From Lunularia cruciata (Eukaryota > Streptophyta > Marchantiopsida > Lunulariales > Lunulariaceae), in assembly GCA_948567375.1 (NCBI GenBank), contig OX419755.1:15691001-15755000 (forward strand): DNA of 64,000 nt, in the 5' to 3' direction. Positions 51,556-61,908 of this stretch are shown here, one piece after another. The notes beneath the pieces were generated by a model. It saw nothing but the letters and a program-made list of their open reading frames with translations. It had not been told where the DNA came from and searched no databases. Positions within the stretch are counted from its first letter, which is position 1, and every line of letters begins with the position of its first letter. Both the position numbers and the translations under genes were made by a program.

Positions 51556-53005
51556 GATCCCGATGATGCTCTTCTCACGACATTAGCGGTCTTCAACATC
51601 AGCCTCCGAGTCTTGCGTTGGATGGGCGATGGTTTAGCTTATTCGGGTTTACTTTGCTTCTTTGTCTTTGGACTGGCCGCATCTTTGATCTTCCACTGTC
51701 CCGTTCTCGCAAAGTATTCGTCATTCGCCCGCAGCTGAAGCATATACTGTTGCTCTTCCTCGTCGGCTTCTTGTCTCAAATCAGGGTGCATGTTGGAGAC
51801 CATACGATGCCGCTCGTCTTCAAAGAGCAAGTTTAGGCCGAAGTAGAAATGTGCTGCAAATGGTGCAAAATAATGCGGTGGCGAGCCCATTTGCTAATTC
51901 ACTACCATCTGCCTTGTTCGGTGATGGAAACAGTTTGCCCAATTCATGGGTACTCTTGCAAACATCTGGTGGAAGAAGACTGCTTGCTGCATGGTTACAT
52001 ATGTTGTTTGCTCCGGCTTGAACATGGCCATCATCGCCCCTACGATACTTCTTTGGATAGGGTCCCGATAGGACTCCACCTTGTAACCATTCATAGTTTA
52101 TGGAGCGAAAAACGAGTTACGAATCTCCGCTGTCTCCTCTACAGCATCACACTTCCGATAGAAGGTGATTCTTGTTGGCTTTCCTGCTTCTCTCCCGAGG
52201 ACTAACTTCCAATTCAACTCAGTCCATCGAGCTGGATTGCCTCTCTTCCCCTCCACTTCGGGACCCTCCTCACAATGTCTGGCAGCGATTTCTGCCATCA
52301 CTCCCGGGAAACTGAAATTCCAGTTCTAGGCTAAAAAGGTGATACGAAGTCTAACCAAGACTTCAATCCTCGCTACTACGTCTACCCTTCAAATTGCAAA
52401 ACCTCTCACTGCCAGCGTGTTGGCCACCTTCTTTGCCATGATTTATTCTCTCGTTCTACGTTGTTGGAAGATCAGCCCTTCTCTTGGACGAGACACTCGA
52501 ACTCCCTCAAGGTTTCGGAAAATTTCACGCTCGATGGGCTTCCGAACACACATTCCTGCAGGATGACTACTCAGAGGAATTGGAAATTTACTCAGTGAAT
52601 TCAACTTCCCTCTGCGCATTCGTGATTTTATATTGCCCCAAATCGTAGTCATTCTTCAGTCAATTTTGTCTATGAGTTTCTCTCTTCTGCGTGCTCTCCC
52701 GGTCATTGTCAAGACATGCTTCTTCTGCCCACGCAGTTTCTTGAAATATACTTTCTTGCCACGTACTGAGGTTGTTAAATGGTCTTCATCATTCCTGCGT
52801 TTTCCAACCCAAAGATGATGATCTTTGGCCTGCTTCCGGCGTCCTCCTCTTCCGAGTACCTCCATCATCGGATCCGATGTCAGCTTCTTTGGCTTTCCTC
52901 CAAAGTTATTTTCACCTCTTCGTTGTTTGCAATTCAACTTTTTCATGCTTACTTCATCTCTTAAACACTACTAACCATAAAAAAACAAAAAATGTGGGTA
53001 CCATA
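51556..53005 (-). repeat. 5' LTR of A(-), distal part
   Basis: Start of the LTR (minus strand from 53005). It carries the N-terminal half of the LTR ORF. The terminal TGTGG reads TATGG because of one C-to-T change at 53004 on the plus strand. Confidence 0.9.
51639..52946 (-). pseudogene. LTR-encoded ORF in the 5' LTR of A(-), basic N-terminus and core
   Basis: It starts at ATG 52946 with MKKLNCKQRRGENNFGGKPK. The basic segment runs to 52656 (HLWVGKRRNDEDHLTTSVRG, GRARRREKLIDKID, stop). The core is then broken into 52443-52652, 52098-52301, 51894-52094 and 51639-51890 by single stops (for example after RRTRE and after NSFFAP). The last piece ends SPKTKKQSKPE and stops. All five frames follow in order with no shift visible, so the lesions are mainly point stops. 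Confidence 0.75.
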
Positions 53006-53010
53006 GTTAG
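53006..53010. repeat. Target-site duplication GTTAG, right copy
   Basis: Second copy of 29878-29882; the B LTR resumes after it. Confidence 0.93.
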
Positions 53011-53586
53011 CTAAAGTTAGTCATAGCTAAGATAGAGGGGACCTTACTTTAGAGGAAGTAGAAAAGATGAGCACCACTATTTTGGATTTTAGTGTGTTGA
53101 CTTGGTATTATTCTTAGGTGTTTGGCTTTGAGGAAAGAGTTGAGAACTCTTGGGCCCACAAACCTTTTTGTTTTGGATTCTTCTTTAGTCCAAGGATAGC
53201 CCATGTGAAGGAATCCTTGACTTAGTGGTTGGGTCAAGATAAGACCACATGCTTAAGGGAATATGCCCATGTGAATGGATATTCCTTTCTACTTTTTGAC
53301 TTTACTTGACTTTTAGTCTAGTAACTTGAGTTACTATGGTAATTAGTAAGTTTGGTGCATAACTATTTCACAAGTATATAAACAAGGGGTGAGGAGGTAC
53401 TCATCATCCTTTCATTTGCAACTATCTCTCTCTCATTGAGTTCTCTAGTGAGCAATGTCTTGAGTCTTGGAGTGTTAGCCTTGGAGGAGTATGATGGAGT
53501 TCGGGTTCCTTACCTTCTTAGTCCATGGTGCGCTACCATAATAGCCATCAGAGGTTCATCCTGAGTGAGAGACAGGCCGGCTCACA
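53006..53586 (+). repeat. B(+) 5' LTR, remaining 576 bp plus the duplication
   Basis: Completes the LTR begun at 29767 and ends GGCTCACA. The TATA box TATATAAAC is at 53375-53383. Confidence 0.93.
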
Positions 53587-54444
53587 TTTTTGGTTTCTTT
53601 GCCGGGACCTCTCTAGAAGGCAAGATAATGTTTCACGTTCAATTCTACATTAGGCAGAAGGAGGCTATGAGAGCTCACTTGGAGAGAACATTAGGAGAGA
53701 AGAGGGCTGAACTTATGTTAGAGAACCAAGATCCATTTGTATACCTTGTAGTTCATTATGAAGTCTTTGAGGTGATTTTGTACATCTTGTACACATTAGA
53801 GGAATTGGAGAGATTGTGTGAGGTGGATTGCAGATTTTGGGGATCAAGGTGATTTTGGGCGAAATCTCAAGTTGGAAATTTGGATTTGAAATTTCTACAC
53901 ATGATAGCTTGGGTTATCTTTCAGTTAGCACACTTGAAATTATTATGAGAGCTACTATGCGCACTGGGCTAGAATTTTTGAAAGTTGATAGGGTAAAGTG
54001 CTCCCGCAACTGCATGCTCTCTGGAAAATTGTACAGAGTCTGCCATTTCTTCAATTTTCAATGAATTGTCCTGAAATTTTCCAAGAAAATTCAGTGTATT
54101 TTATCCTGCCTGCTGCCACAACAATTAGAGAGAGATCATTTTTGCACAGGGAGTTATGAGTTTTTGAAGTGAGGGGGTGGTTTTCAGACCAAATCTGAAA
54201 TATGGGTGCTGAATAGAAAGATGTCTAGGCCAAATAGCTCAATGAAAAGATCTGAAATTTTTTAGGGAGGGACGCCCTAGAGTTGTGATCAAGTGTGCAA
54301 AATTTCAGAGGACTGTGACATAATCGTTGGGAGATTTGAGTGACATTGTGAGGAAGGGTCAATTCTGCAGAGTAGAGATCTCATGCATGAAGAGTTTGAG
54401 ATCAACAAAAAGCATGTTTGAGTGTTTAGATTCATCTTGGGAAC
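53587..54444 (+). other. B(+) leader with primer-binding site
   Basis: Primer site TGGTTTCTTTGCCGGGA at 53591-53607, a variant of the B(-) site. The rest is untranslated; the 53565-53852 frame begins inside the LTR and is not called. Confidence 0.75.
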
Positions 54445-54918
54445 ATGGAGGGTCATCAAGAGTGGAAATTGAGATTATGAAAGGTTCTCCAAGGGTTTGA
54501 GGTGATTGTAGGGGTGGATTTGAGGAAAAGGGAGTTTACAATAGAATTTGAAGAGAGTGTTGAGAGGATCCAAAAACCTACACCACTTGGAGGAAAGAGT
54601 GAGTCTAAGTGCTTTCTTTGTGGAGAGAAGGGACATAAGGCAAGTTCATGTCCATTGACCTTTGAGAGCAAGAGATTGAGGGAAAGGAGAGGCTTACTTG
54701 ACTTGGGTTTGCATGTTGGACCTTCTTCACCAAGATTGGGAGGGAGAAGATCTAAGATCAAGGAGTTATGTGAGGTTTGTGGAGTGGAAGGACTTCCTAA
54801 AGGACATGAGTGTAGTAGAGTAAAAGCACTTTTGGAAACTTTGGTGAAGGATCTTGGAGAGAGTCTTAGTACAACTACAGAAATACTACCACCTTCATCA
54901 GCTAGTTCTCAAGATTAG
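54445..54918 (+). pseudogene. B(+) short zinc-knuckle ORF
   Basis: Same 157-codon ORF as 49531-50004, starting at ATG 54445, with a TGA at 54478-54480 where the other copy has Tyr. The remaining frame (54502-54918) is intact and retains CFLCGEKGHKASSC and CEVCGVEGLPKGHEC. Confidence 0.75.
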
Positions 54919-55145
54919 TGATGGAGATAATCTTTCAACTCATGGATAAACTATCCATGAGAGTTAGATTAATATGCACTCTAGGATTTGATGTTGCTAT
55001 AGAAATCTTGGAGCAACCTGAACCTTTTGTGTTCCCTAGAGTGGATTATTCTCAGATGGTGTTAGTCATGTATATACTCTATTAGTAATAGAGTGAGAGA
55101 AAAGAAAAAAAAATTGAGAGAAAAGAAAGATAGTGAGGGGTTAAG
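54919..55145 (+). other. B(+) spacer before gag
   Basis: Non-coding; contains TATATACTCTATTAGTAATA. Corresponds to 49299-49530 of B(-). Confidence 0.6.
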
Positions 55146-57005
55146 ATGGGAAAACTTCCGGTTTTCTTTGGCAAGGATGGAGAAGATGTGGAGGCCTTTG
55201 TGAGAGACTTCAAGAGAGCTTGCATAGGAAACAATGAGAGGAGGAAGAATGAGTGGGCCTCATTAATACCAGATTTCTTTGAGGATGCAACACTTACATG
55301 GTATGAGTCACAATACTAAAAGAGAGAGAGGAGAGATGGGGAAGAGGAGTCTTGGGGGACTTTGACTTCAGCACTCATTGAGAACTTTCTTCCTGATGAG
55401 AGTTATGAGAGATTGATGAGTGAGGTTACATTTCTCAAGCAAGGAGATGGAGAGAAAGTGAGAGTCTATGTGGAAAGAGTGGAAAAGTTGGAGTCCAGAT
55501 TTTGCATAGTGTTGAGGAAGGGTGGGGATGATGTGGAGACTACAATGATTGGCACAGGGGCCATGCTTACCAAGAATTTTGTAGGAGGGTTGAGACCACA
55601 AATTAGAAGCAAGGTGAGATATGAGAAACCTTCTTCCAAGGTTGAAACTATCAAGATCGCAATTCGTATGGAGGAGAGTTTGGAAGGGGTTGAGAGTGAT
55701 TTGGTGGTGAAGGAGGTTGTGCATCCTCCTCAAGGCTACAAGTATGGTGGAACTTCAGATACTTTGGTGACAAGGGTTGTACCACAAGTAGTAGTTGCTC
55801 CAGTTCTTGCATCTCCACCAAAAGATCCACTCCAAACCATCACAGAACAACTTGCGGATCTCAAGATCAATGTGGTGCAACTATGGGAGAAGAGAGAGGT
55901 GGATCAGAATGTAGGGAGAGGGCCTAGGAGTTATGGAAACTATCCATATAGAGGAGGCCAACCAGCCAACAATTTCAATGATAGAAATTGTTTTGGTTGT
56001 GGAGGAAGAGGCCATATCCAAAGGAATTGCCCAAATTCCACTTACCATGGAGAAAGGGGTTATGAGGGAGCCAATAGAGGGAAAGAGGGAGGTAGTGAAA
56101 CCCAAGTGGCTCCTAATCCCAACAAAGGTAAGGGGATAGCATCCATAGATGTGGTTGAGAGAAAGTATGAGAAGGGAGAGTGCTCAAACTCCAAGGGTCT
56201 TAATTTGGAGCTTATGGCACAAGAGAAGAAGAGAGCTCGTTTTGCAGAGGATGTTCACTCTTCTCAAGGATTTACTTCAAGCAAGGATACTCCTATGTCT
56301 ACTAGGAGCACTCGCACCTCAACACCATCAACAACAAAGACTCCAAGGTAGAAGTTGGGGATGGAGGACTTCTTGATCTCAAAGCAACAATGGAACTACA
56401 ATGTGTTGGAGGATGTTGGTAGTCACAAGGCTAACATCACAGTGGGCCAATTAATTGCTTTGAACCCTACCTTGAGAAAGGAGCTTAGAGGTGGTTTGAG
56501 TTCTACAAGGAGCAAGAAGAAGAAGAAGGTAAAAGTTCCAGTATCATTGGGGTTGGTGGATGCCAAGCCAGCACCATGGGAGGCTTGTGAATATGCCTCC
56601 AAGATTGATGTGAGAGTGAATGGTCACAACATCAAGGATGCATTGGTTGATGGAGGATCAACAGTAAATGCCATGTCAGAAAGGTTGATGAAGAAGTTGG
56701 GTATGATACCCTCAAGACCTTCAACATTTGTGGTGAGCATGGCAAACAAGCAACAAGTTCGACCAGTAGGGGTGATGGATAAAGTGGTAGTTTCAGTTAT
56801 GGGAGTTCAAAATCTCATGACTTTCCAAGTCTTGAATCCAAGCTATGACTTACTTCTTGGAAGGCAATGGTTGAGAGCAGCACGCACAACTGATCGATGG
56901 CACAAAGGGTACTTGAGGATTGGGCCATCAAACCATAGAGTCACTGTTCCTGTGACTAACACCACCAACACTTCACATTCAGATACACCATCTTCTGATT
57001 ATTGA
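55146..57005 (+). pseudogene. B(+) Gag and protease
   Basis: ATG at 55146 (MGKLPVFFGKDGEDVEAFVR). One frame throughout with stops TAA 55317-55319 (CAA in the other copy), TAG 56349-56351 (AAG) and TGA 57003-57005 (TGG). It has the zinc knuckle CFGCGGRGHIQRNC near 55990-56030 and the protease motif DALVDGGSTVNAM near 56635-56675, followed by SYDLLLGRQWLRAARTTD, the protease flap end. Confidence 0.88.
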
Positions 57006-59962
57006 GAATCAGATTCTGAAGAAGGAGCTTCAGGTTTGGACACAAGCATGGAGGAGGAGACTTCCACGGAGGAGGATGAATCTGAATCTGATTCGGATGT
57101 GTATCCGTTGTGTGCTATGGATTTTGCACCTAAGCCAGAGGTTTTGAAGGACCCAGACAAATCACCATTGACACTTGCGGAGGTAGAGAGAAGGTTAGCT
57201 ACCCTCAAGTATGGTCCGAATGTTACCAAGGAAGAGAAGGTGAGATTTGAGGAGATTTTCTGCAAGTTCATCCATGTGTTTGCTTTCAGTTACAAGGATT
57301 TGAAGGAAGTCACCTTGGAGGAGCACAAGATAGAGGTGGAGTCACATGCAAGACCAATCCGCCAAAAGCAACGTCACATTAGCCCACCAATATCTTTGGT
57401 TGTGAATGAGGAGATTGATAAGCTCAAGGAGGCTGGATTTATCTTTGAGGTAGAGAATTCAGAATGTGTGTCTCCAATTGTCATTGTGAAGAAAAAGAAT
57501 GGCAAGCTTTGGGTATGTGTGGATTACAAGAAGCTCAATGATGTTACCAAGAAGGACTACTACCCATTGCCATTCATTGATGAGATCTTGGAGGAGGTTG
57601 TAGGTCATGAGAGGTACAGTTTTGGAGATGGTTATAGTGGATATAACCAAATCAAGATTGCACCAAAGCATCAACAACTCACCACATTCACCACACCTTG
57701 GGGAACTTACGCTTTCAAGGTCATGCCTTTTGGGCTTTGCAATGCTCCAGCCACATTCCAACGGTTCATGAACAAGGTATTTGAACCTTTCATTGGGAAA
57801 TTTGTGAGAGACTTCATTGATGACTTTTGTGTTTATGGAAGCAAGGAGGAGCACTTTGAGCACCTAATCAACGTCTTGCAACGCTTGGATGAGGCAAATG
57901 CATCACTCAACCCAAAGAAGTGCATTTTTGGATGTGAAGAAGGTCTACTTTTGGGGCACATTATCTCCAAGGATGGAATAGCAGTTGATCCTGAGAAGTG
58001 AGGAAAATCTCAGACCTTCCATTCCCTTCAAGCTTGACAAAGTTACGCCAATTCTTGGGGATGGTTGGATACTATAGGAGGTTCATCTTCTCATTTTCCA
58101 ACAAGGCTTATGCATTGGCCATCTACATGAAGAAGGGTGTAGATTACATGGTGATTTTGGAGGACAAGGAGGCTGTCAAAGCTTTTGAGGAGCTCAAGCA
58201 ATCCCTTGTTGTAGCTCCAATTCTTGCTAAACCTGATTGGAGTAAGCCTTTCATCCTCTACACTGATGCTTCTAATGTAGCTATAGGATGCACTCTTCGT
58301 CAATTAGACCAAGATGGGCATGATCATCCAATAGCTTATGCTAGTAGGTAGATGGTTTTAGCATCAAAGAACTACTATGTCATGGGGAGAGAAGGGTTGG
58401 TAGTGATCTTTGGTCTCAAGAAGTTTAGATATTACTTGATTGGAGGGAAAGCCACAATTGTCACGGATCACAAGGCTTTGAAGTACATCTTCAACAAGCC
58501 TAATGTTGAAGGGAGACTAGCAAGGTGGATGATACTCTTGTCTGAGTATGACTACACCATTGAGGATAGGCCAGGAAAGAAACATGCAAATGCTGATTTG
58601 TTATCTAGAGCCTATGATCATGATGGAGATGAGCCAGTGGATGATTCCTTCCCGGATGAGGAGCTCATGACAATCTCAGTCACTCAAGAGGTTCCAATGG
58701 AGTACAAGGAGATTGTGGATTTTGTGATAAGAGGTAACTATCTAGAAGGGATGCATGCTAGGAAGAGGAAGGCCCTTGCAGCAAGATCTAGACCTTACAC
58801 AATGGTGGAGGATATTATTTTTCACCAAGGAGCAGATGGTCTACTTCCAAGAGCAATGGGTAAGGAAGAGTCTATCCTACTCATAAAGGAGTTTCATGAA
58901 GTTTTAGTATGTGGAGGACACTTTGCAGGAAAGGTGACTGCTTTCAAGATTCTAGATGCAGGTTACCATTGGAGAGGGATTTTCAAGGATTGTCTTGATT
59001 ATTGCAAAACTTGTCATGTTTGTCAAGCTTTTGCTAGAAAGTCTACATCCACTCCACCACTTAGATCAATTCCATTGCTAGGACCTTTTGAGAAGTGGGG
59101 AATTGATTTTGTAGGACCTCTCAATAGAACCCCAAGGAAAAATTGGTACATTGTGGTAGTTACTGATTACCTTACCAAGTGGGTTGGGGCTAGACCATTG
59201 AGGGACAAGAATGAAGATGAAGTGGGTAGATTTCTTTATGAACGCATTATCACTAGGTTTGGATGCCCTTTGGAGTTGGTTTTTGATAGAGGAGGAGAGT
59301 TTACAAGAAGCATTACTACAGGCATGCTATGACATTTCTCTATCACACATAGAGTAACTACATCCTCTAAGCCAAATTCCAATGGCTTGGCAGAGAGAAC
59401 CAATCAGACCTTGTGCATGATGTTGGCCAAAGATGCACAAATGGAGGGGGCTAAACATCATTGGGACAAGAGGATTCATGCAGTTTTGTGGGAGTATAGG
59501 ACAACCATGAAGACTTCCACTGGATATTCTCCATTTCAATTGGTGTATGGTATTGAGTCTACCTTACCTATTCACTTTGATCTTCCTACCTTCCAAAGCA
59601 TTCATAGGAGATTGAAGAAAGCACAAGGAGGTGATGCAGAGATGTCAAGGAAGGATCAACTCATGGAGTTGGAAGAGGCAAGAGCAGTTGCTACGGTTCT
59701 AGTGGAGCAAGCCCAAAGGAAACAAAAGGAGAGCTATGACAAGAGGCAAGGCAAGAAGAAAGTGGAGACTTTCAAAGAAGGTGATTGGGTAATGTTGTTT
59801 GATTCCATTTGATTCAAGAGAGTGCAAAAGAAGTTTTTGCCTAAGTACTTTGGACCTTTCATAGTGGAGAAGGTGTGGGGCAATTACACCTATGATCTCA
59901 AGGAGTTGGGAGGAAGACACTTTGATAGGATTAACCATGATAAGTTGAAGATGTAACATAGA
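57006..59962 (+). pseudogene. B(+) pol: reverse transcriptase, RNase H, integrase
   Basis: 57036-58001: linker and reverse transcriptase with MPFGLCNAPATFQRFMNKVF and RDFIDDFCVYGSKEE. A 1-bp loss near 57997 shifts the frame. 57998-58351: thumb and RNase H start (LYTDASNVAIGC), TAG 58349-58351. 58352-59332: rest of RNase H and integrase (CKTCHVCQAF, WGIDFVGPLNRTP, LVFDRGGEFT), TGA 59330-59332. 59387-59812: integrase end, TGA 59810-59812. A few codons later the frame stops near 59955. The 58349 TAG (CAG) and the TGAs at 59330 and 59810 (both CGA) each match B(-) with one C-to-T change. Confidence 0.9.
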
Positions 59963-59975
59963 AGGTAGAGAGACC

Positions 59976-59997
59976 TTCACTTTGAGGACAAAGTGAA
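59976..59997 (+). promoter_or_regulatory. Perfect 9-bp hairpin next to the polypurine tract, B(+)
   Basis: TTCACTTTG-AGGA-CAAAGTGAA, directly after the Pol end and 12 bp before the purine tract. Confidence 0.8.
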
Positions 59998-60005
59998 AAC
60001 TTAGT

Positions 60006-60016
60006 CCGGGGGTAAA
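60006..60016 (+). promoter_or_regulatory. B(+) polypurine tract
   Basis: CCGGGGGTAAA directly before TGTAACACCC. Confidence 0.8.
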
Positions 60017-60708
60017 TGTAACACCCATTTGTGCATGTGTGTGGTATTGTGATATTTAGCTTGGTATTACAAGTACTTAAGAGATATTATTTAAATAGAG
60101 ATAAAGGATGGTTCTATATTAGTCATGGTTAGCAAAAGTAAGTCATAGCTAAGATAGAGGGGACCTTACTTTAGAGGAAGTAGAAAAGATGAGCACCACT
60201 ATTTTGGATTTTAGTGTGTTTACTTGGTATTATTCTTAGGTGTTTGGCTGTGAGGAAAGAGTTGAGAACTCTTGGGCCCGCAAGCCTTTTTGTTTTGGAT
60301 TCTTCTTTAGTCCAAGGATAGCTCACGTCAAGGAATCCTTGACTTAGTGGTTGGATCAAGATAAGACCACATGCTTTGGGAAATATGACCATGTGAATGG
60401 ATATTCCTTTCTACTTTTTGACTTTACTTGACTTTTAGTCTAGTAACTTGAGTTACTATGGTAATTAGTAACTTTGGTACGTAACTATTTCACAAGTATA
60501 TAAACAAGGGGTGAGGAGGTACTCATGATCTTTTCATTTGCAACTATATCTCTCTCATTGAGTTCTCTAGTGAGCAATGTCTTGAGTCTTGGAGTGTTAG
60601 CCTTGGAGGAGTATGATGGAGTTCGGGTTCCTTACCTTCTTAGTCCATGGTGCGCTACCATAATAGCCATCAGAGGTTCATCTTGAGTGAGAGACAGGCC
60701 GGCTCACA
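60017..60708 (+). repeat. B(+) 3' LTR
   Basis: 692 bp, TGTAACACCC...GGCTCACA, TATA box TATATAAAC at 60497-60505. Followed by GACCAAAATAG, which does not continue the A' LTR found left of 29767. Confidence 0.95.
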
Positions 60709-61670
60709 GACCAAAATAGTGCAATTTCCCACAGTGTTGCCGGGCAGCAATAGGAACAGGAGAGATTTAAGAGATTTAGAGAAGCCTACTGGAAGGTGAG
60801 GTTTCCACTAGGCATCTTGTCAGAAAAGGTAGGAGGACAAGGCACCATATGCTACATCCTACCGCAAGAGAACAGTGAGGAAGACTATTTTGATAGGACC
60901 TATGTGGGAATCCAGAGTGGTAGAACTGTTTGCTTTGCACACGTAGGGAGCACCTTGGGAGTTTTGCAAAAAAGAATGAAAGGGAAAAAGAGAGTTCTGA
61001 AAACAACAAGGGAAATGGATGATAGCAAGACTATCATTGGAGTATTGGAGGATTGGGGAGAAGGCAAGGCAGTCCAGAAGGTGATTGGGGCAATGGAGAA
61101 AGGAGAACCCGTGATTGAAATAGGAAGGGAGCTTCATGAAGCACTTTCAGAATTGGTTCATGAAGTGAGATGTAACACTAAGTACAAAACAGTGGACAAA
61201 AAGGTTTGTCTTATTGTTGTCCCATTTCCATTGGATGCTTCTGAATTGTTGCATATGACTAGAGAGGAACCAAGACTGAGACAGGAAAAGGATATTGGTC
61301 ATTCGTTTACTAAAGAGACCTTGGATGAGCTTATAGTTGGAGGGGATAGTTTGCTCACAGAGGTTGAGAGCCATGCATTTAAGGAAATGATTGGTAAGTG
61401 TGGGAAAGCTTTTGCTTTCAAGATCAAGGAGATTGGGTGTGTGAACCCGCATGAAGTCACACCGATGATAATTTTCATGGTTGCACATGTACCGTGGGAT
61501 CTGAGACCAATACCGGTGCCAAAGGTGCTTCTGCCCCTGCTGACGGAACTATTAAAGGAGGAAGTTCAGGCAAAGATTTTAGAACCATCAGAAGCACCAT
61601 ACTCAAATTGCTGGTTCACAGTCCGGAAGAAGAACGGTAAGTTGCGGTTCATATAGGATATGCAACCGCA
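60709..61670 (+). pseudogene. Pol fragment of a different gypsy lineage (up to reverse transcriptase N-terminus)
   Basis: A 286-codon frame (60796-61656) ends in a reverse transcriptase N-terminus: LLTEVESHAFKEMIGKCGKA, PHEVTPMIIFMVAHVPWDLR, KILEPSEAPYSNCWFTVRKK and NGKLRFI, then a stop. The catalytic loop is absent because a family-A LTR tail begins near 61671. The N-terminal 180 residues (YDRTYVGIQSG-like, LEDWGEGKAVQKVIGAMEKG) are a region I do not recognise; a protease is not evident. From memory the layout resembles gypsy Pol types seen in fungi and some early-diverging plants; this is a weak assignment. Confidence 0.65.
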
Positions 61671-61820
61671 ATATCTTTACCTAAGAGATTAAAGATGCAA
61701 CCAAGAAGAACTGAAATTGTTACTTTGCTTTGTATTTGGCCAATTCTGAATCGTATCTTTGCGGGAACAAACTTTACTTAGGCGATTACTGCAAAAGTGA
61801 TATTTTTCCGGGTTGTTACA
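61671..61820 (+). repeat. Family-A LTR tail (last ~150 bp)
   Basis: From CTTTACCTAAGAGATTAAAG to GGGTTGTTACA (TTGTCACA with one C-to-T change). The rest of the LTR is missing; sequence to the left is the unrelated pol fragment, so the LTR was truncated. Confidence 0.85.
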
Positions 61821-61827
61821 TGATTTT

Positions 61828-61846
61828 TGGTGCCGCTGTCGGGGAT
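61828..61846 (+). promoter_or_regulatory. Primer-binding site, third A element
   Basis: TGGTGCCGCTGTCGGGGAT, tRNA-Asp-like, seven bases after the LTR end, as in A(-). Confidence 0.8.
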
Positions 61847-61908
61847 ACACAACTCGGAAGTGGAAGAATACAAAGCCAATCTTGGAATTGGGCACCAAAG
61901 CAATATGA

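Larger units (their letters stand above)
29883..53005 (-). mobile_element. Family-A Ty3/gypsy element with giant LTRs (minus strand, 23.1 kb with nested insertions)
   Basis: Read on the minus strand: 5' LTR 53005 to 41497 (holding B(-) at 43739-51555), primer site 41489-41471, gag, protease, a pol split by an A' LTR piece, RNase H-integrase, purine tract 32753-32741, 3' LTR 32740 to 29883. GTTAG flanks both ends. LTR termini are TGTGGTACCC and TTGTCACA; at 53004 the terminal CA/TG pair carries one C-to-T change. The reverse transcriptase loop FIDDFCVFG and the tRNA-Asp-type primer site suggest an Athila/Tat-like position. That placement rests on recall, not on a tree. Confidence 0.92.
29767..60708 (+). 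mobile_element. Family-B Ty3/gypsy element, plus strand, split by nested A(-)
   Basis: The 5' LTR is in two pieces (29767-29882 and 53006-53586), which join to exactly 692 bp when the GTTAG duplication is counted once. The internal region is 53587-60016 and the 3' LTR 60017-60708 (692 bp). Gene order: short zinc-knuckle ORF, Gag-protease, reverse transcriptase, RNase H, integrase. No matching target duplication flanks the outer ends (left AGGAC, right GACCA) and the flanks are unrelated, so one side has been rearranged. About six stops and a frameshift disable it. Confidence 0.9.

Noticed and set aside
53565-53852. 95-codon ORF crossing the LTR end and primer site, also present in B(-) at 50652-50885
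   Set aside because: The two copies are nearly identical DNA, so shared openness is weak evidence. The frame starts inside the LTR and crosses the primer site, and nothing in it is recognisable.
61671-61820. Complete LTR for the third A element
   Set aside because: Only the last 150 bp match; the upstream sequence is an unrelated pol fragment.
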